The notes under the pieces were generated by a model. That model did no database searches. It was given only the letters and a program-made list of their open reading frames with translations, and had not been told where the DNA came from. DNA of 5,344 nucleotides, from NCBI GenBank assembly GCA_003242505.1, contig QGUP01000166.1, positions 1 to 5,344 on the forward strand. Reading direction: 5' to 3'. This stretch comes from Bacillota bacterium (GTDB lineage Bacteria; Bacillota; Sulfobacillia; Symbiobacteriales; ZC4RG38). The position numbers were made by a program, and so were the translations under genes. Shown in pieces: positions 1 to 5,232 of the stretch; the stretch's first letter is position 1, and each line of letters starts with the position of its first letter.

Positions 1-74
1 GTGCAGTAGCGGCAGGCGCCCGGCGCGTGCCGCTGCCCCCCCGGCCTCCCGCCCGGCGCCTGCCGCTACTGCAC
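1..74. repeat. 20-bp perfect inverted repeat with 34-nt spacer, overlapping the methyltransferase stop codon
   Basis: Bases 1-20 are the exact reverse complement of bases 55-74, separated by 34 GC-rich bases. As minus-strand RNA this would form a 20-bp stem that includes the TAG stop codon (66-68) and the last codons of the methyltransferase. The left arm begins at the first base of the window, so the repeat may extend further. No U-tract can be assessed because what follows lies outside the window. It could be a large terminator stem, a by-product of the local tandem duplication, or the remnant of a small repeat element; the sequence does not decide. Confidence 0.85.
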
Positions 75-98
75 CGGCCTCCCGCCCGGCGCCTGCCG
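18..98. repeat. 33-nt tandem repeat, about 2.5 copies
   Basis: The unit begins GCCCGGCGC and recurs at 18, 51 and 84, a period of exactly 33 bases (11 codons). Bases 41-65 and 74-98 are identical over 25 bases; the copy at 18 differs at a few positions. On the minus strand the unit reads in the methyltransferase frame as RQAPGGRPVQ followed by TAG, so the gene ends inside the copy nearest its body and the next copy, also in frame but after the stop, would encode RQAPGGRPGGQ. This suggests local slippage or duplication at the 3' end of the gene. Confidence 0.8.
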
Positions 99-881
99 TT
101 GCCGGAGGGCCTCGTAAAGCAGGAGGCACCCGGCCACCCCGGCGTTCAGGCTCTCGGTGGGGCCCACCATCGGGATCCGGACCGTCTCCGCGGCCAGGGC
201 CCGGGCCGCCGGAGAAGGGCCGGCGGCCTCGGAGCCGATGACCAGGGCCACGGGCCCGGACCAGTCCACCTCCCAGGGCAGCCGCCGGCCGCCGGGGTCC
301 GCGGTCACCACCCGGAAGCCCCGGCCGGCCAGGGCCTCCAGGAGGGGGCCCGTCGCCCTGGCCGTCACCACCGGCAGCCGGAATAGGGAGCCCATGCTCG
401 CCCGGACCACCTTGGGGGACCAGGGGTCCACCGTCTGGCCGCCGACGGCCACCCCGGCCCCGCCCAGGGCCTCCGCCGCCCGGACCAGGGTGCCGAGGTT
501 CCCCGGGTCCTGGATCCCGTCGGCCACCACCACCAGCCCCGGGGGCAGGTCCTCGGGCTGGTGCCGGGGGATGGCGCAGACCGCCAGGATCCCCTGGGGG
601 GTCTCGGTATCCGCGGCCCGCTCCAGGACCTCCTCGGTCACCTCAAACCCCTGCACTCCCGCCGCGGCCAGCCGCTCCACCAGCCGCCGCCCCCGCTCCT
701 TCTCCAGCAGGCCGGCGGTGTAGAAGAAAAAGGAGAGGGAGAGCCCCGCCGCCAGGGCCTCCTCGGTCAGCCGGATGCCCTCGATGACCGCCTCTCCCCT
801 CGTCTCCCGCTCCCGCCGGTCGGTGTTCAGGGACCGCACCAGCCGCACCAGCGCGTTCCGGGGGCTCGAGATCCGGGCCAT
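66..881 (-). CDS. SpoU/TrmH-family (SPOUT) RNA 2'-O-ribose methyltransferase
   Basis: This 271-residue protein probably transfers a methyl group from S-adenosylmethionine to a ribose 2'-OH in rRNA, acting in the cytoplasm during ribosome maturation. The N-terminal part (about 1-105) resembles the SpoU substrate-binding domain, which is L30e/L7Ae-like. The C-terminal part carries the three SPOUT motifs: motif 1 around 121-136 (DGIQDPGNLGTLVRAA, with N128 and the catalytic-type R134), motif 2 around 213-222 (LVIGSEAAGP, with E218), and motif 3 around 235-257 (including S244-L-N246), which form the trefoil-knot cofactor site. The ATG at 881 has a GGGAG Shine-Dalgarno 5 bases upstream and lies 22 bases after the second ktrA gene. 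In many Bacillota such a gene sits next to pheST; B. subtilis YsgA (RlmP, 23S rRNA A-loop) is a plausible relative, but the target nucleotide cannot be read from the sequence. The last 10 residues (RQAPGGRPVQ) come from a local tandem repeat and are probably not part of the fold. Confidence 0.93.
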   Translation of the reverse strand: MARISSPRNALVRLVRSLNTDRRERETRGEAVIEGIRLTEEALAAGLSLSFFFYTAGLLEKERGRRLVERLAAAGVQGFEVTEEVLERAADTETPQGILAVCAIPRHQPEDLPPGLVVVADGIQDPGNLGTLVRAAEALGGAGVAVGGQTVDPWSPKVVRASMGSLFRLPVVTARATGPLLEALAGRGFRVVTADPGGRRLPWEVDWSGPVALVIGSEAAGPSPAARALAAETVRIPMVGPTESLNAGVAGCLLLYEALRQRQAPGGRPVQ

Positions 882-903
882 GGCTGCTCCCTGCCCCTCT
901 CCT

Positions 904-1560
904 TCAGTCTCCTTCCATCTCGTTGAGGCGCCGGAGGCTCCCCGCGTCCCCCATGACCACCAGGAAGTCGCCGGCCTGGATCACGTCATCGGGGCCGGGA
1001 TTGACGATGACGTCCTCGCCCCGCTTGATGGCCATGACGTTCAGCCCCAGCCGGGCCCGGAGGTTCAGGTCCCGGAGGGAACGGCCGAACATCACCGGGG
1101 CGGCCGCCACCTCCAGGACCCGGTAGTCGGGGCCGAGCTCCAGGGAGTCCAGGGCCGCGCCGCTCAGGAGGTGCTGGGCCACCCGGCAGCCCATCTCCCA
1201 CTCGGGCTGGATCACCTTGTCGGCGCCGACCTTGGCCAGCAGCTTGGCGTGGACGGGGCTGGAGGCCTTGGCCACCACCCAGCCGGCCCCGAGTTCCTTG
1301 AGCAGCAGGGTGCAGAGGACGCTGGCCGCCAGGTCGTGGCCGATGGCCACCACCACCGCGTCGAAGTTGGCCACCCCGAGTTCCCGCAGGTGCTCCTCAT
1401 CGGTGGCGTCCATCTGCCGCACGTCGGTGAGCTCATGGCGCATCCGCGCGACCCGGGCCGGGTCCCGGTCGATGCCCAGAACCTGGTGGCCCAGGGACTC
1501 CAGGGTCCGGGCCACGCTGGAGCCAAAGCGGCCCAGGCCGATCACCGCAAAGAGTTTCAC
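904..1560 (-). CDS. ktrA: KtrA-type RCK potassium-uptake regulatory subunit (copy 2, with conserved Glu)
   Basis: This 218-residue protein is a single-copy RCK subunit that forms the cytosolic gating ring of a Ktr potassium channel; family members bind ATP, ADP or NAD(H). The RCK_N Rossmann domain (about 1-125) has G8-L-G10-R-F-G13 and the ribose-binding acidic residue D31. The RCK_C (TrkA_C) domain spans about 139-216. In the P119-E120 motif, E120 aligns with E125 of B. subtilis KtrA, a residue tied to divalent-cation activation. The start is GTG, overlapping the ktrB stop in a GTGA arrangement (1557-1560), so translation is probably coupled to ktrB. The length matches KtrA/KtrC (about 220 residues), not the two-domain TrkA of enterobacteria (about 450). 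It is a paralogue of the regulator upstream of ktrB, and the two share the same domain layout from end to end. Confidence 0.93.
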   Translation of the reverse strand: MKLFAVIGLGRFGSSVARTLESLGHQVLGIDRDPARVARMRHELTDVRQMDATDEEHLRELGVANFDAVVVAIGHDLAASVLCTLLLKELGAGWVVAKASSPVHAKLLAKVGADKVIQPEWEMGCRVAQHLLSGAALDSLELGPDYRVLEVAAAPVMFGRSLRDLNLRARLGLNVMAIKRGEDVIVNPGPDDVIQAGDFLVVMGDAGSLRRLNEMEGD

Positions 1561-2945
1561 CCGATCATCACCCGTTCCTCAGGGAACTGGATGGGCGGCC
1601 GGGGGCGCCGCCGCTCCGCCAGGGCCACCGCCAGGGTGAGGGGGCCCACCCGGCCCGAGTACATCATCAGGGCGATGAGCACCCGCCCCACCGGGCTGAG
1701 CTGGGGGGTGAGGCCCGTGGTCAGCCCCACGGTGCCGAAGGCGGAGACCACCTCGAAGAGCACTTCCGTCAGCCGGCGGCCGGCCTCGGTCACCAGCAGG
1801 ACCCCCGTCAGCCCGAGAATCCACCCGGCAGCGATGGTGGCGATGACCCACGCCTTGCGCACCTGATCCTCGGGCAGGTGCCGGCCGGCCACCACCACCG
1901 CCTCCTCGCCCCGGACTGCCGCCCGGAGCGCGAGGACCAGAGTGACGAAGGTGGTGGTCTTGATGCCGCCGCCGGTGCCGCCGGGGGACGCGCCGATGTA
2001 CATCAGAGCCACGGTCAGGAGCAGGCTCGCCTCCGTCAGGGCGCCGGTGGGGACCACCTCAAATCCGGCGGTCCGGGGGGAGACCGCGGTGAAGAAGGCC
2101 GCCAGCGGCCGGTAGGCCGGGGGCAGCGCCCCCAGGGTCCGGGGGTTGTGCCACTCCAGGGCCGCGATGAGCGCCGTCCCCAGGACCAGGAGTCCCAGGG
2201 TGGTGGCCAGGGCGATCCGGCTGTGGAGGCTGTACGCCTGCCACCGGAGCCCCGCCCGGCGGGCGTCCAGGACCACGATGTAGCCGATGCCGCCCAGGAT
2301 GATGAGGCCGGCGATCACCAGGAGGACGAACCCGTCGGTGGCATGGCCCCGGAGGCTGACGGAGAAAAGGTCGAAGCCGGCGTTGTTGTAGGCGCTGACC
2401 GCGTGGAAGACCGCCAGCCAGGCCGCCCGGCCGGGGGGGTACTCCAGTGCGAACCGGGCAAAGAGCAGGAGCGCCCCGGCCGCCTCGGCCACCACCGTGA
2501 GGACCAGGATCTCCCGGACCAGCCGGACGACCCCGGAGGGCCCGTGGGTGCCCAGGGTCTCGCTCAGGGCCAGCCGCTCCCGGAGGGAGATGCGCTTGCC
2601 CAGGACCAGGGCCACCAGGGTGGCGAGGATGGTGGTGCCCAGGCCGCCGGCCTGGACCAGGAGGAGGATCACCGCCTGGCCGAAGGGCGAGAAGGTGGTG
2701 GCGGTGTCCCGGACCTGGAGGCCGGTAACGCAAGCCGCGGAGGTCGCGGTGAAGAAGGCGTCGAGGAGGCCGATGCTCTTGCCGGTGGCGGAGGCCACGG
2801 GCAGGGCCAGGAGGCAGGTGCCCACGAGGATGAGGCCGGCAAAGCCCAGCACCATGGTCTGGGCGGGGCTGAACCCGCCCCGGGCCCGTCCGCTGAGGGC
2901 CCGGAAGAAGCCCGGCCGGCCCCGGCCCCCAGGGGTGGTCGCCAT
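1557..2945 (-). CDS. ktrB: KtrB/TrkH-family potassium channel subunit
   Basis: This 462-residue integral membrane protein is the ion-conducting subunit of a Ktr K+ uptake system in the cytoplasmic membrane. It has the four membrane-P loop-membrane repeats of the family. The four selectivity-filter loops are visible: ACVTGL (71-76, G75), SAYNNAGFD (184-192, G190), SPRTAGFE (289-296, G294) and SAFGTVGL (401-408, G407). All four keep the filter glycine, which fits K+ selectivity. The intramembrane gating loop follows filter 3 at about 317-331 (IGASPGGTGGGIKTT), and the last helix carries the conserved SGRVGPLT (430-437). The length and the N-terminus (SPAQTMVLGFAGL, without the extra helices of TrkH) favour KtrB. 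The ATG at 2945 follows the stop of the upstream ktrA by one base and has GGAGGAGG (2955-2962) 9 bases upstream, inside that gene. It is flanked on both sides by RCK subunits, so all three products probably assemble into one or two channel forms. Confidence 0.95.
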   Translation of the reverse strand: MATTPGGRGRPGFFRALSGRARGGFSPAQTMVLGFAGLILVGTCLLALPVASATGKSIGLLDAFFTATSAACVTGLQVRDTATTFSPFGQAVILLLVQAGGLGTTILATLVALVLGKRISLRERLALSETLGTHGPSGVVRLVREILVLTVVAEAAGALLLFARFALEYPPGRAAWLAVFHAVSAYNNAGFDLFSVSLRGHATDGFVLLVIAGLIILGGIGYIVVLDARRAGLRWQAYSLHSRIALATTLGLLVLGTALIAALEWHNPRTLGALPPAYRPLAAFFTAVSPRTAGFEVVPTGALTEASLLLTVALMYIGASPGGTGGGIKTTTFVTLVLALRAAVRGEEAVVVAGRHLPEDQVRKAWVIATIAAGWILGLTGVLLVTEAGRRLTEVLFEVVSAFGTVGLTTGLTPQLSPVGRVLIALMMYSGRVGPLTLAVALAERRRPRPPIQFPEERVMIG

Positions 2946-2946
2946 G

Positions 2947-3603
2947 CTAGGACGCCTCCTCCATCTCCCGGATGCCCTCGTCCGAACCGATCAGCACCAG
3001 CACATCGCCCTCCCGGATGACCTCCTCGGCCCGGGGGCTGACGATCACCCGCTGGCCCCTACGGATGGCCACGACGTTCACCCCGTACCGCCGGCCCAGG
3101 GCCAGTTCCGCCAGGGACCTGCCCACCATGCCCGGGGAGGCGACCATCTCCACCATGGAGTGGGAGTCCGAGAGCCGCACGTAGTCCTGCACGTTGGCGG
3201 AGACCAGGTTGTGGGCGACCCGGATGCCCATGTCCCGCTGGGGGTAGACCACCCGGTCCGCCCCGCAGCGCTCCAGGGCCTTCCCATGGGCCTCCGAGGT
3301 CGCCTTGGCCACCACCCGGCGCACCCCGAGTTCCTTCAGGTTGACCGTTGCGAGGACGCTGGCTTCCACGCTGTCGCCAACCGCCACCACCGCGGTGTCG
3401 GCCCCGGGGACCCCCAGCACCCGGAGGGCCTCGATGTCCGTGGCATCGCACCGGGCCACCCGGGGCAGCACGTGGGAGAGCTCCTGGACCCGGGCCATGT
3501 CCTGATCCAGGGCCAGCACCGTCTGCCCTTCGGCGACCAGGGTCCGGGCCACCGCGGTGCCGAACCGGCCCAGGCCGATGACGACGAAGAACCGGGGGGC
3601 CAC
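2947..3603 (-). CDS. ktrA: KtrA-type RCK potassium-uptake regulatory subunit (copy 1, Glu replaced by Gln)
   Basis: This is the first gene of the potassium cluster and a 218-residue cytosolic RCK subunit. I place the start at GTG 3603 (MAPRFFVVIGLGRFG): it has GGAGG at 3611-3615 with a 7-base spacer, and gives the same length and N-terminus as the second copy. The in-frame ATG at 3609 is directly against the Shine-Dalgarno, and the GTG at 3633 would add non-conserved residues. RCK_N covers about 4-125, with G10-L-G12-R-F-G15 and D33 for nucleotide binding; RCK_C covers about 135-216, ending in a strand-rich VLVLIGSDEG segment. The residue aligning with B. subtilis KtrA E125 is Q122 (P121-Q122-R-D-M-G), unlike the second copy, which keeps Glu. 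Its C-domain (YVRLSDSHSMVEMV) looks KtrC-like. Its stop is one base before ktrB, which indicates co-transcription. Confidence 0.93.
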   Translation of the reverse strand: MAPRFFVVIGLGRFGTAVARTLVAEGQTVLALDQDMARVQELSHVLPRVARCDATDIEALRVLGVPGADTAVVAVGDSVEASVLATVNLKELGVRRVVAKATSEAHGKALERCGADRVVYPQRDMGIRVAHNLVSANVQDYVRLSDSHSMVEMVASPGMVGRSLAELALGRRYGVNVVAIRRGQRVIVSPRAEEVIREGDVLVLIGSDEGIREMEEAS

Positions 3604-3610
3604 GCCCATC

Positions 3611-3615
3611 CCTCC
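3611..3615 (-). promoter_or_regulatory. Ribosome binding site that fixes the ktrA copy 1 start
   Basis: GGAGG on the minus strand stands 7 bases before GTG 3603, the ideal spacing, and only one base before the ATG at 3609. It supports the downstream GTG as the true start. Confidence 0.7.
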
Positions 3616-3683
3616 ACGAAAACAGCCCGCCACCCAGGGGGGCCTTATCTCCCCGGCCCCAGCCTCGCGGCGACCGCCGAAGT

Positions 3684-3713
3684 GAAAAGACCCGGCCAGT
3701 CTCCCGGCCGGGT
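3684..3713 (-). terminator. Intrinsic terminator downstream of rplT
   Basis: On the minus strand, ACCCGGCC (3713-3706) pairs perfectly with GGCCGGGT (3697-3690) across an 8-base loop, followed by CTTTTC. It begins 13 bases after the rplT stop, so it should end most infC-rpmI-rplT transcripts. The T-run is only four bases, so some read-through into the ktr genes is possible. In the remaining 80 or so bases before ktrA I see no convincing sigma-A promoter, so how the ktr genes are transcribed is open. Confidence 0.85.
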
Positions 3714-3726
3714 ACCGTCGGGAACC

Positions 3727-4080
3727 TTACAGAGCCGCCTTCGCCTTTTCCACCAGCTGCTGGAACCCTTCCGCATCCCGCACGGCGAGATCCGCCAGCA
3801 TCTTCCGGTTGATGGCGATCCCCGCCTTCTTCAGGCCGTTCATCAGCCGGCTGTAGGAGATGCCGTGGAGCCGGGCCGCCGCGTTGATCCGGGCGATCCA
3901 GAGCCGCCGGAAGTTCCGCTTGTTCTGCCGGCGGTCCCGCCGGGCGTAATCCAGGGCGTGGAGCACTGCCTCGTTGGCGATCCGGAAGAGCTTGCGCCGA
4001 CCCGAATAGTATCCCTTCGCCAGCTTGAGGATCTTCTTGTGCCGGCGCCGGGTGATCTTGCCGGTCTTCACACGAGCCAT
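3727..4080 (-). CDS. rplT: 50S ribosomal protein L20
   Basis: This 117-residue, strongly basic protein is ribosomal protein L20, which binds 23S rRNA early in 50S assembly and in several bacteria also represses its own operon by binding the mRNA leader. The sequence follows the family end to end: a long basic N-terminal helix (ARVKTGKITRRRHKKILKLA, 2-21), the central RDRRQNKRNFRRLWIARINA (48-67) and the C-terminal globular part with SRLMNGLKKAGIAINRKMLA. The length is normal. The ATG at 4080 has GGAGGAGG (4088-4095) 7 bases upstream, and the gene lies 34 bases after rpmI. It is the last gene of the ribosomal operon and is followed directly by an intrinsic terminator. One small variation is YYSGRRKLFR where many relatives have GYRGARSKLFR; this is unlikely to change function. 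Confidence 0.98.
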   Translation of the reverse strand: MARVKTGKITRRRHKKILKLAKGYYSGRRKLFRIANEAVLHALDYARRDRRQNKRNFRRLWIARINAAARLHGISYSRLMNGLKKAGIAINRKMLADLAVRDAEGFQQLVEKAKAAL

Positions 4081-4114
4081 GGGAATTCCTCCTCCGCTAG
4101 GACCATCCGCTCAA

Positions 4115-4312
4115 TTAGTGGTACGGCAGGAGCCGCTTCATGCTCTTCTCCATGGCCTCGCTGACCAGGGTCGGCTGCCGCAACTGCCGCTTGCGCTTGC
4201 GGGTCTTGTGGGTCGCCAGATGGCTGTGGTAGCCCTTCTGCCGCTTCAGACGGCCGGTCGCCGTGACCTTGAACCGCTTGGCGGCGCCCCGATGGGTCTT
4301 CATCTTGGGCAT
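4115..4312 (-). CDS. rpmI: 50S ribosomal protein L35
   Basis: This 65-residue basic protein is ribosomal protein L35 of the large subunit. The family signature is at the N-terminus, MPKMKTHRGAAKRFKVTATG (1-20), followed by the basic KRQKGYHSHL and THKTRKRKRQLRQ segments. The C-terminus (SMKRLLPYH) matches the usual KRLLPY ending. The start is ATG 4312, with GGAGG (4322-4326) 9 bases upstream; the same frame stays open further upstream into infC, but those residues are arginine-rich antisense-type noise and not conserved in L35. It lies between infC (22-base gap) and rplT (34-base gap), the standard order. Confidence 0.97.
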   Translation of the reverse strand: MPKMKTHRGAAKRFKVTATGRLKRQKGYHSHLATHKTRKRKRQLRQPTLVSEAMEKSMKRLLPYH

Positions 4313-4334
4313 GAGTCGCTTCCTCCTTAATGGT

Positions 4335-4904
4335 CTACTCCGCCTGCGCTTCGGACTGGGCAGGCTCCTGCTTCTCCCGCTCCGCCAGACCAGGCTTGGG
4401 GGCAAGGATCATGATCATGTTGCGGCCTTCCACCTTGGCGGGCCGTTCCACAACGCAGAGGTCCTTGACTCGCTCCAACAACCGGTCGAGCACAGCCTTC
4501 CCCAGATCCGCGTGGACAATCTCCCGGCCACGGAACATGATGGTGGCCTTCACCTTGTCCCCGTCCCGGAGGAAGCGCTCGGCGTTGCGCACCCGCACCT
4601 CGAAGTCGTGGTCCTCGATGTTCGGGCGCATCTTGATCTCCTTGATGTCGATGACCTTCTGCTTCTTCCGGGCCTCCCGTTCCCGCTTGGACTGCTCGTA
4701 CTTGTACTTGCCGTAGTCCATCAGGCGGCAAACGGGGGGTCTCGCCTGGGGCGCCACCTCCACCAGGTCGAGGCCGCGATCGGCAGCGATGCGCAGGGCC
4801 TCCCGCAAGGGGAGGATGCCGATCTGCTCGCCGGTCTCCGAGATCACACGGACCTCCCGGGCCCGAATCTGCTCGTTGACCCGGAGCTGCTGATCCCTGC
4901 TGAT
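4335..4904 (-). CDS. infC: Translation initiation factor IF-3, starting at a rare ATC codon
   Basis: IF-3 binds the 30S subunit, keeps subunits apart and checks start-codon and initiator tRNA pairing. With the start at ATC 4904 the protein has 189 residues. The N-domain (about 6-75) opens with LRVNEQIRAREVRVI and ends at the signature DYGKYKYEQ (63-71). A charged linker follows (SKREREARKKQ). The C-domain (about 84-170) begins KVIDIKEIKMRP and includes FRGREI and GRNMIMILAPK. The last 20 or so residues are a loose, Glu/Gln/Ala-rich tail. The start choice rests on three points: GGGAGGTG at 4912-4919 lies 7 bases before ATC; there is no in-frame ATG, GTG or TTG between the GTG at 4847 and this point; and starting at GTG 4847 would remove the conserved LRVNEQIRAREVR segment. 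Non-AUG starts (AUU, AUC) are known for infC and underlie autoregulation. A GTT just upstream (4907) is less likely because its spacing is only 4. Confidence 0.95.
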   Translation of the reverse strand: MSRDQQLRVNEQIRAREVRVISETGEQIGILPLREALRIAADRGLDLVEVAPQARPPVCRLMDYGKYKYEQSKREREARKKQKVIDIKEIKMRPNIEDHDFEVRVRNAERFLRDGDKVKATIMFRGREIVHADLGKAVLDRLLERVKDLCVVERPAKVEGRNMIMILAPKPGLAEREKQEPAQSEAQAE

Positions 4905-4911
4905 AACCTTA

Positions 4912-4919
4912 CACCTCCC
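4912..4919 (-). promoter_or_regulatory. Strong ribosome binding site of infC
   Basis: GGGAGGTG on the minus strand, 7 bases before the ATC start at 4904. Its strength fits a gene with a weak start codon and is the main evidence that translation begins here and not at GTG 4847. Confidence 0.8.
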
Positions 4920-4980
4920 AGGTAGTGTGCCTCGGGCACCGGGCAGAGCCCGGCCCGCCAGGCAGGTCCAACAACATGAT

Positions 4981-5005
4981 GAAAGCGGGTGGCAGTGCCA
5001 CCCGC
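4981..5005 (-). terminator. Terminator-like hairpin within the infC leader (attenuator candidate)
   Basis: Bases 4985-5005 form a perfect palindrome around one central base. The RNA stem is GCGGGTGG (5005-4998) with CCACCCGC (4992-4985), followed by TTTC and then a moderately T-rich run (ATCATGTTGTTGG). The short T-run makes it a weak or conditional terminator. Its position 80 bases before the infC start fits an attenuator. Confidence 0.55.
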
Positions 5006-5178
5006 GCGCTACCCCAGCCGGTACAGCGGCACCGGCCTGAACAGCCCCACCGCGGGGGTGGCCCGGCCGGGCCCCGCCTCTGCTGCCTCGTCACGGACCA
5101 TACTGGCTGTGCCGTATGGTGAGAAGCGCGGTGGCTTCTGCTTGGCATTTGGAGGCCGATTATCCAGTTGACTGATTC

Positions 5179-5208
5179 AGCATAGCACGGCCTGCCCAGC
5201 GCCGTCAA
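5179..5208 (-). promoter_or_regulatory. Sigma-A promoter with extended -10 for the infC operon
   Basis: On the minus strand, TTGACG (5208-5203) is a near-consensus -35 box. An 18-base spacer ends in TGC, an extended -10 element, directly before TATGCT (5184-5179). Transcription would start near 5173. It is the best promoter in the window and points at infC; the presumed insertion sequence begins only about 10-20 bases upstream of the -35 box. Confidence 0.75.
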
Positions 5209-5232
5209 GAGGGTCCCGGCTCTAGGTGTGAT

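Larger units (their letters stand above)
4905..5173 (-). ncRNA. Structured 5' leader of the infC-rpmI-rplT operon (possible L20-type attenuator)
   Basis: The region between the promoter and infC is about 270 bases long and holds no convincing gene. As minus-strand RNA it contains a series of local hairpins: arms 5139-5134/5127-5122; 5120-5114/5103-5097 (ACCATAC with GTATGGT); 5077-5072/5057-5052, which excludes a second pairing 5061-5057/5051-5047; 5036-5031/5022-5017; a 21-base palindrome 5005-4985; and 4953-4948/4944-4939. Alternative pairings and a terminator-like stem suggest transcription attenuation. In Bacillota the L20 leader sits at this place and L20 binding promotes termination, so that is the likeliest identity; I cannot confirm the L20-binding fold by eye. 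Confidence 0.55.

Noticed and set aside
18..98. CRISPR-like array from the regular 33-nt period
   Set aside because: The repeats are contiguous with no variable spacers, only about 2.5 copies, and in frame with the gene end; this is a simple tandem repeat.
3604..3633. Longer start for ktrA copy 1 (GTG 3633 or ATG 3609)
   Set aside because: The Shine-Dalgarno lies between them and is directly adjacent to ATG 3609. GTG 3603 has ideal spacing and matches the N-terminus and length of the paralogue.
3604..3690. Possible c-di-AMP (ydaO/yuaA-type) riboswitch upstream of the ktr genes, as in some Bacillota
   Set aside because: The interval of about 85 bases is too short for that aptamer, and I see neither its conserved segments nor an expression platform.
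775..4164. Long plus-strand open frames opposite the ktr genes and rplT (for example 775-1866, 1878-3020 and 2497-4164, up to 555 codons)
   Set aside because: They are antisense to clearly conserved minus-strand genes. They are His/Gly/Pro/Arg-rich with no recognisable domains, as expected for high-GC shadow frames.
4313..4405. Upstream extension of rpmI to 96 codons
   Set aside because: The extension overlaps the 3' end of infC, is not conserved in L35, and the ATG at 4312 has a well-spaced GGAGG.
4909..4977. A 22-codon leader ORF (ATG 4977 to TAA 4909) ending inside the infC Shine-Dalgarno
   Set aside because: It has no Shine-Dalgarno, and its bases are better explained by the terminator tail and the 4939-4953 hairpin. 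Possible translational coupling, but not supported.
4990..5009. GGGTGGCAC in the leader, resembling the T-box GGGTGGNACCGCG motif
   Set aside because: The following bases do not match the T-box bulge, and the motif is fully accounted for by the perfect palindrome. No Stem I/specifier features were evident, and the downstream genes are not tRNA synthetases.
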